Shown one piece after another: positions 63,845 to 64,000 of a stretch of DNA of 64,000 nt. The DNA comes from a virus, in IMG/VR virus record IMGVR_UViG_3300036827_000091, positions 1-64,000 of that record. The stretch is one strand, 5' to 3'. Position numbers and translations under genes: made by a program. Under the pieces are notes generated by a model. The model was not told where the DNA came from and did no database searches. It was given only the letters and a program-made list of their open reading frames with translations. Each line of letters begins with the position of its first letter. The stretch's first letter is position 1.

Positions 63845-64000
63845 ATGCCTGTCAACCTGATCCTCCCCGGCAGTGGCCACGGCCAGTGCCCGCACATCGC
63901 CAGCGGAACAGGCAAGCAGTGCAGCAAGCCGGACATCGACGGGCTCGAATACTGCCTGTGGCACATGCCCGCCGACCTGCTGGCGGAAGCTGAGCAGATC
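63845..64000 (+). CDS. zinc-binding protein, 3' end outside window (partial)
   Basis: ATG 63845 opens a frame that runs off the window. CPHIASGTGKQCSKPDIDG followed by YCLWHMP gives a Cys-Cys-Cys-His metal site. Small proteins with this pattern occur near HNH and terminase genes of actinophages. Its length and role cannot be judged. Confidence 0.6.
   Translation, partial: MPVNLILPGSGHGQCPHIASGTGKQCSKPDIDGLEYCLWHMPADLLAEAEQI

Overview
The window reads as about 64 kb of a tailed siphovirus of a high-GC actinobacterium (Streptomyces-like in codon use, GTG starts, and tail and lysin types). It is densely packed, mostly with ATGA, GTGA or TGATG gene overlaps, and has no rRNA or housekeeping genes. 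Neither terminase nor portal is present, and the first gene is cut at base 1, so the genome continues outside the window. The tail-fibre-like genes at 59-63 kb face the missing terminase/portal end; if the molecule is circular or circularly permuted they lead into base 1.

Region 1-19.5 kb (+): head and tail morphogenesis. In order: decoration-like protein, HK97-type major capsid, head-tail connectors, tail terminator, tail tube, frameshifted tail assembly chaperones, a 1181-residue tape measure carrying NlpC/P60 and lytic transglycosylase domains, a 1633-residue tail protein with an embedded glycosidase-like domain, minor tail proteins, then a DUF1906 lysin and small membrane proteins (holin candidates).

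Region 19.5-27.3 kb (mostly -): a block that looks like an actinomycete conjugative plasmid or AICE transfer module. It has an FtsK/TraSA-like translocase with HNH nuclease, a run of small membrane proteins, a HutC/GntR regulator with its own GTATATAC-type operators, and a DUF2637 (SpdA-like) membrane protein, with a small divergent DNA-binding protein at the end. This points to a phage-plasmid or a phage that captured a transfer module.

Region 27.3-37.3 kb (-): about 20 small accessory genes, mostly unknown, plus an Ltp-type superinfection-exclusion lipoprotein and an ArdC-type antirestriction protein. They are driven by at least eight near-identical promoters (TTGACA, 17-18 bp, TAAGCT/TAGACT) with a TGTA-N2-YACA dyad at the start point and, in several, inverted repeats flanking the -35. 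One promoter drives a ~370-nt non-coding, strongly structured leader (35137-35509), the best candidate here for an undescribed RNA.

Region 37.4-47.6 kb (-): recombination and replication. DUF669-like protein, Sak4-like ATPase, PD-(D/E)XK nuclease with Cys cluster, SNF2-type helicase, RuvC-like resolvase, ParB-like protein and family A DNA polymerase.

Region 47.7-64 kb (+): C5 cytosine methyltransferase, Prim-Pol, D5-type helicase, RecD-like helicase, then an AT-rich 300-bp segment with 10-bp tandem repeats that is a plausible replication origin. Small regulatory and membrane genes follow, then a secreted LysM/transglycosylase whose catalytic domain is a close paralogue of the one in the tape measure. 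The window ends with tail-fibre-like proteins, including one built from about nineteen 19-residue repeats.
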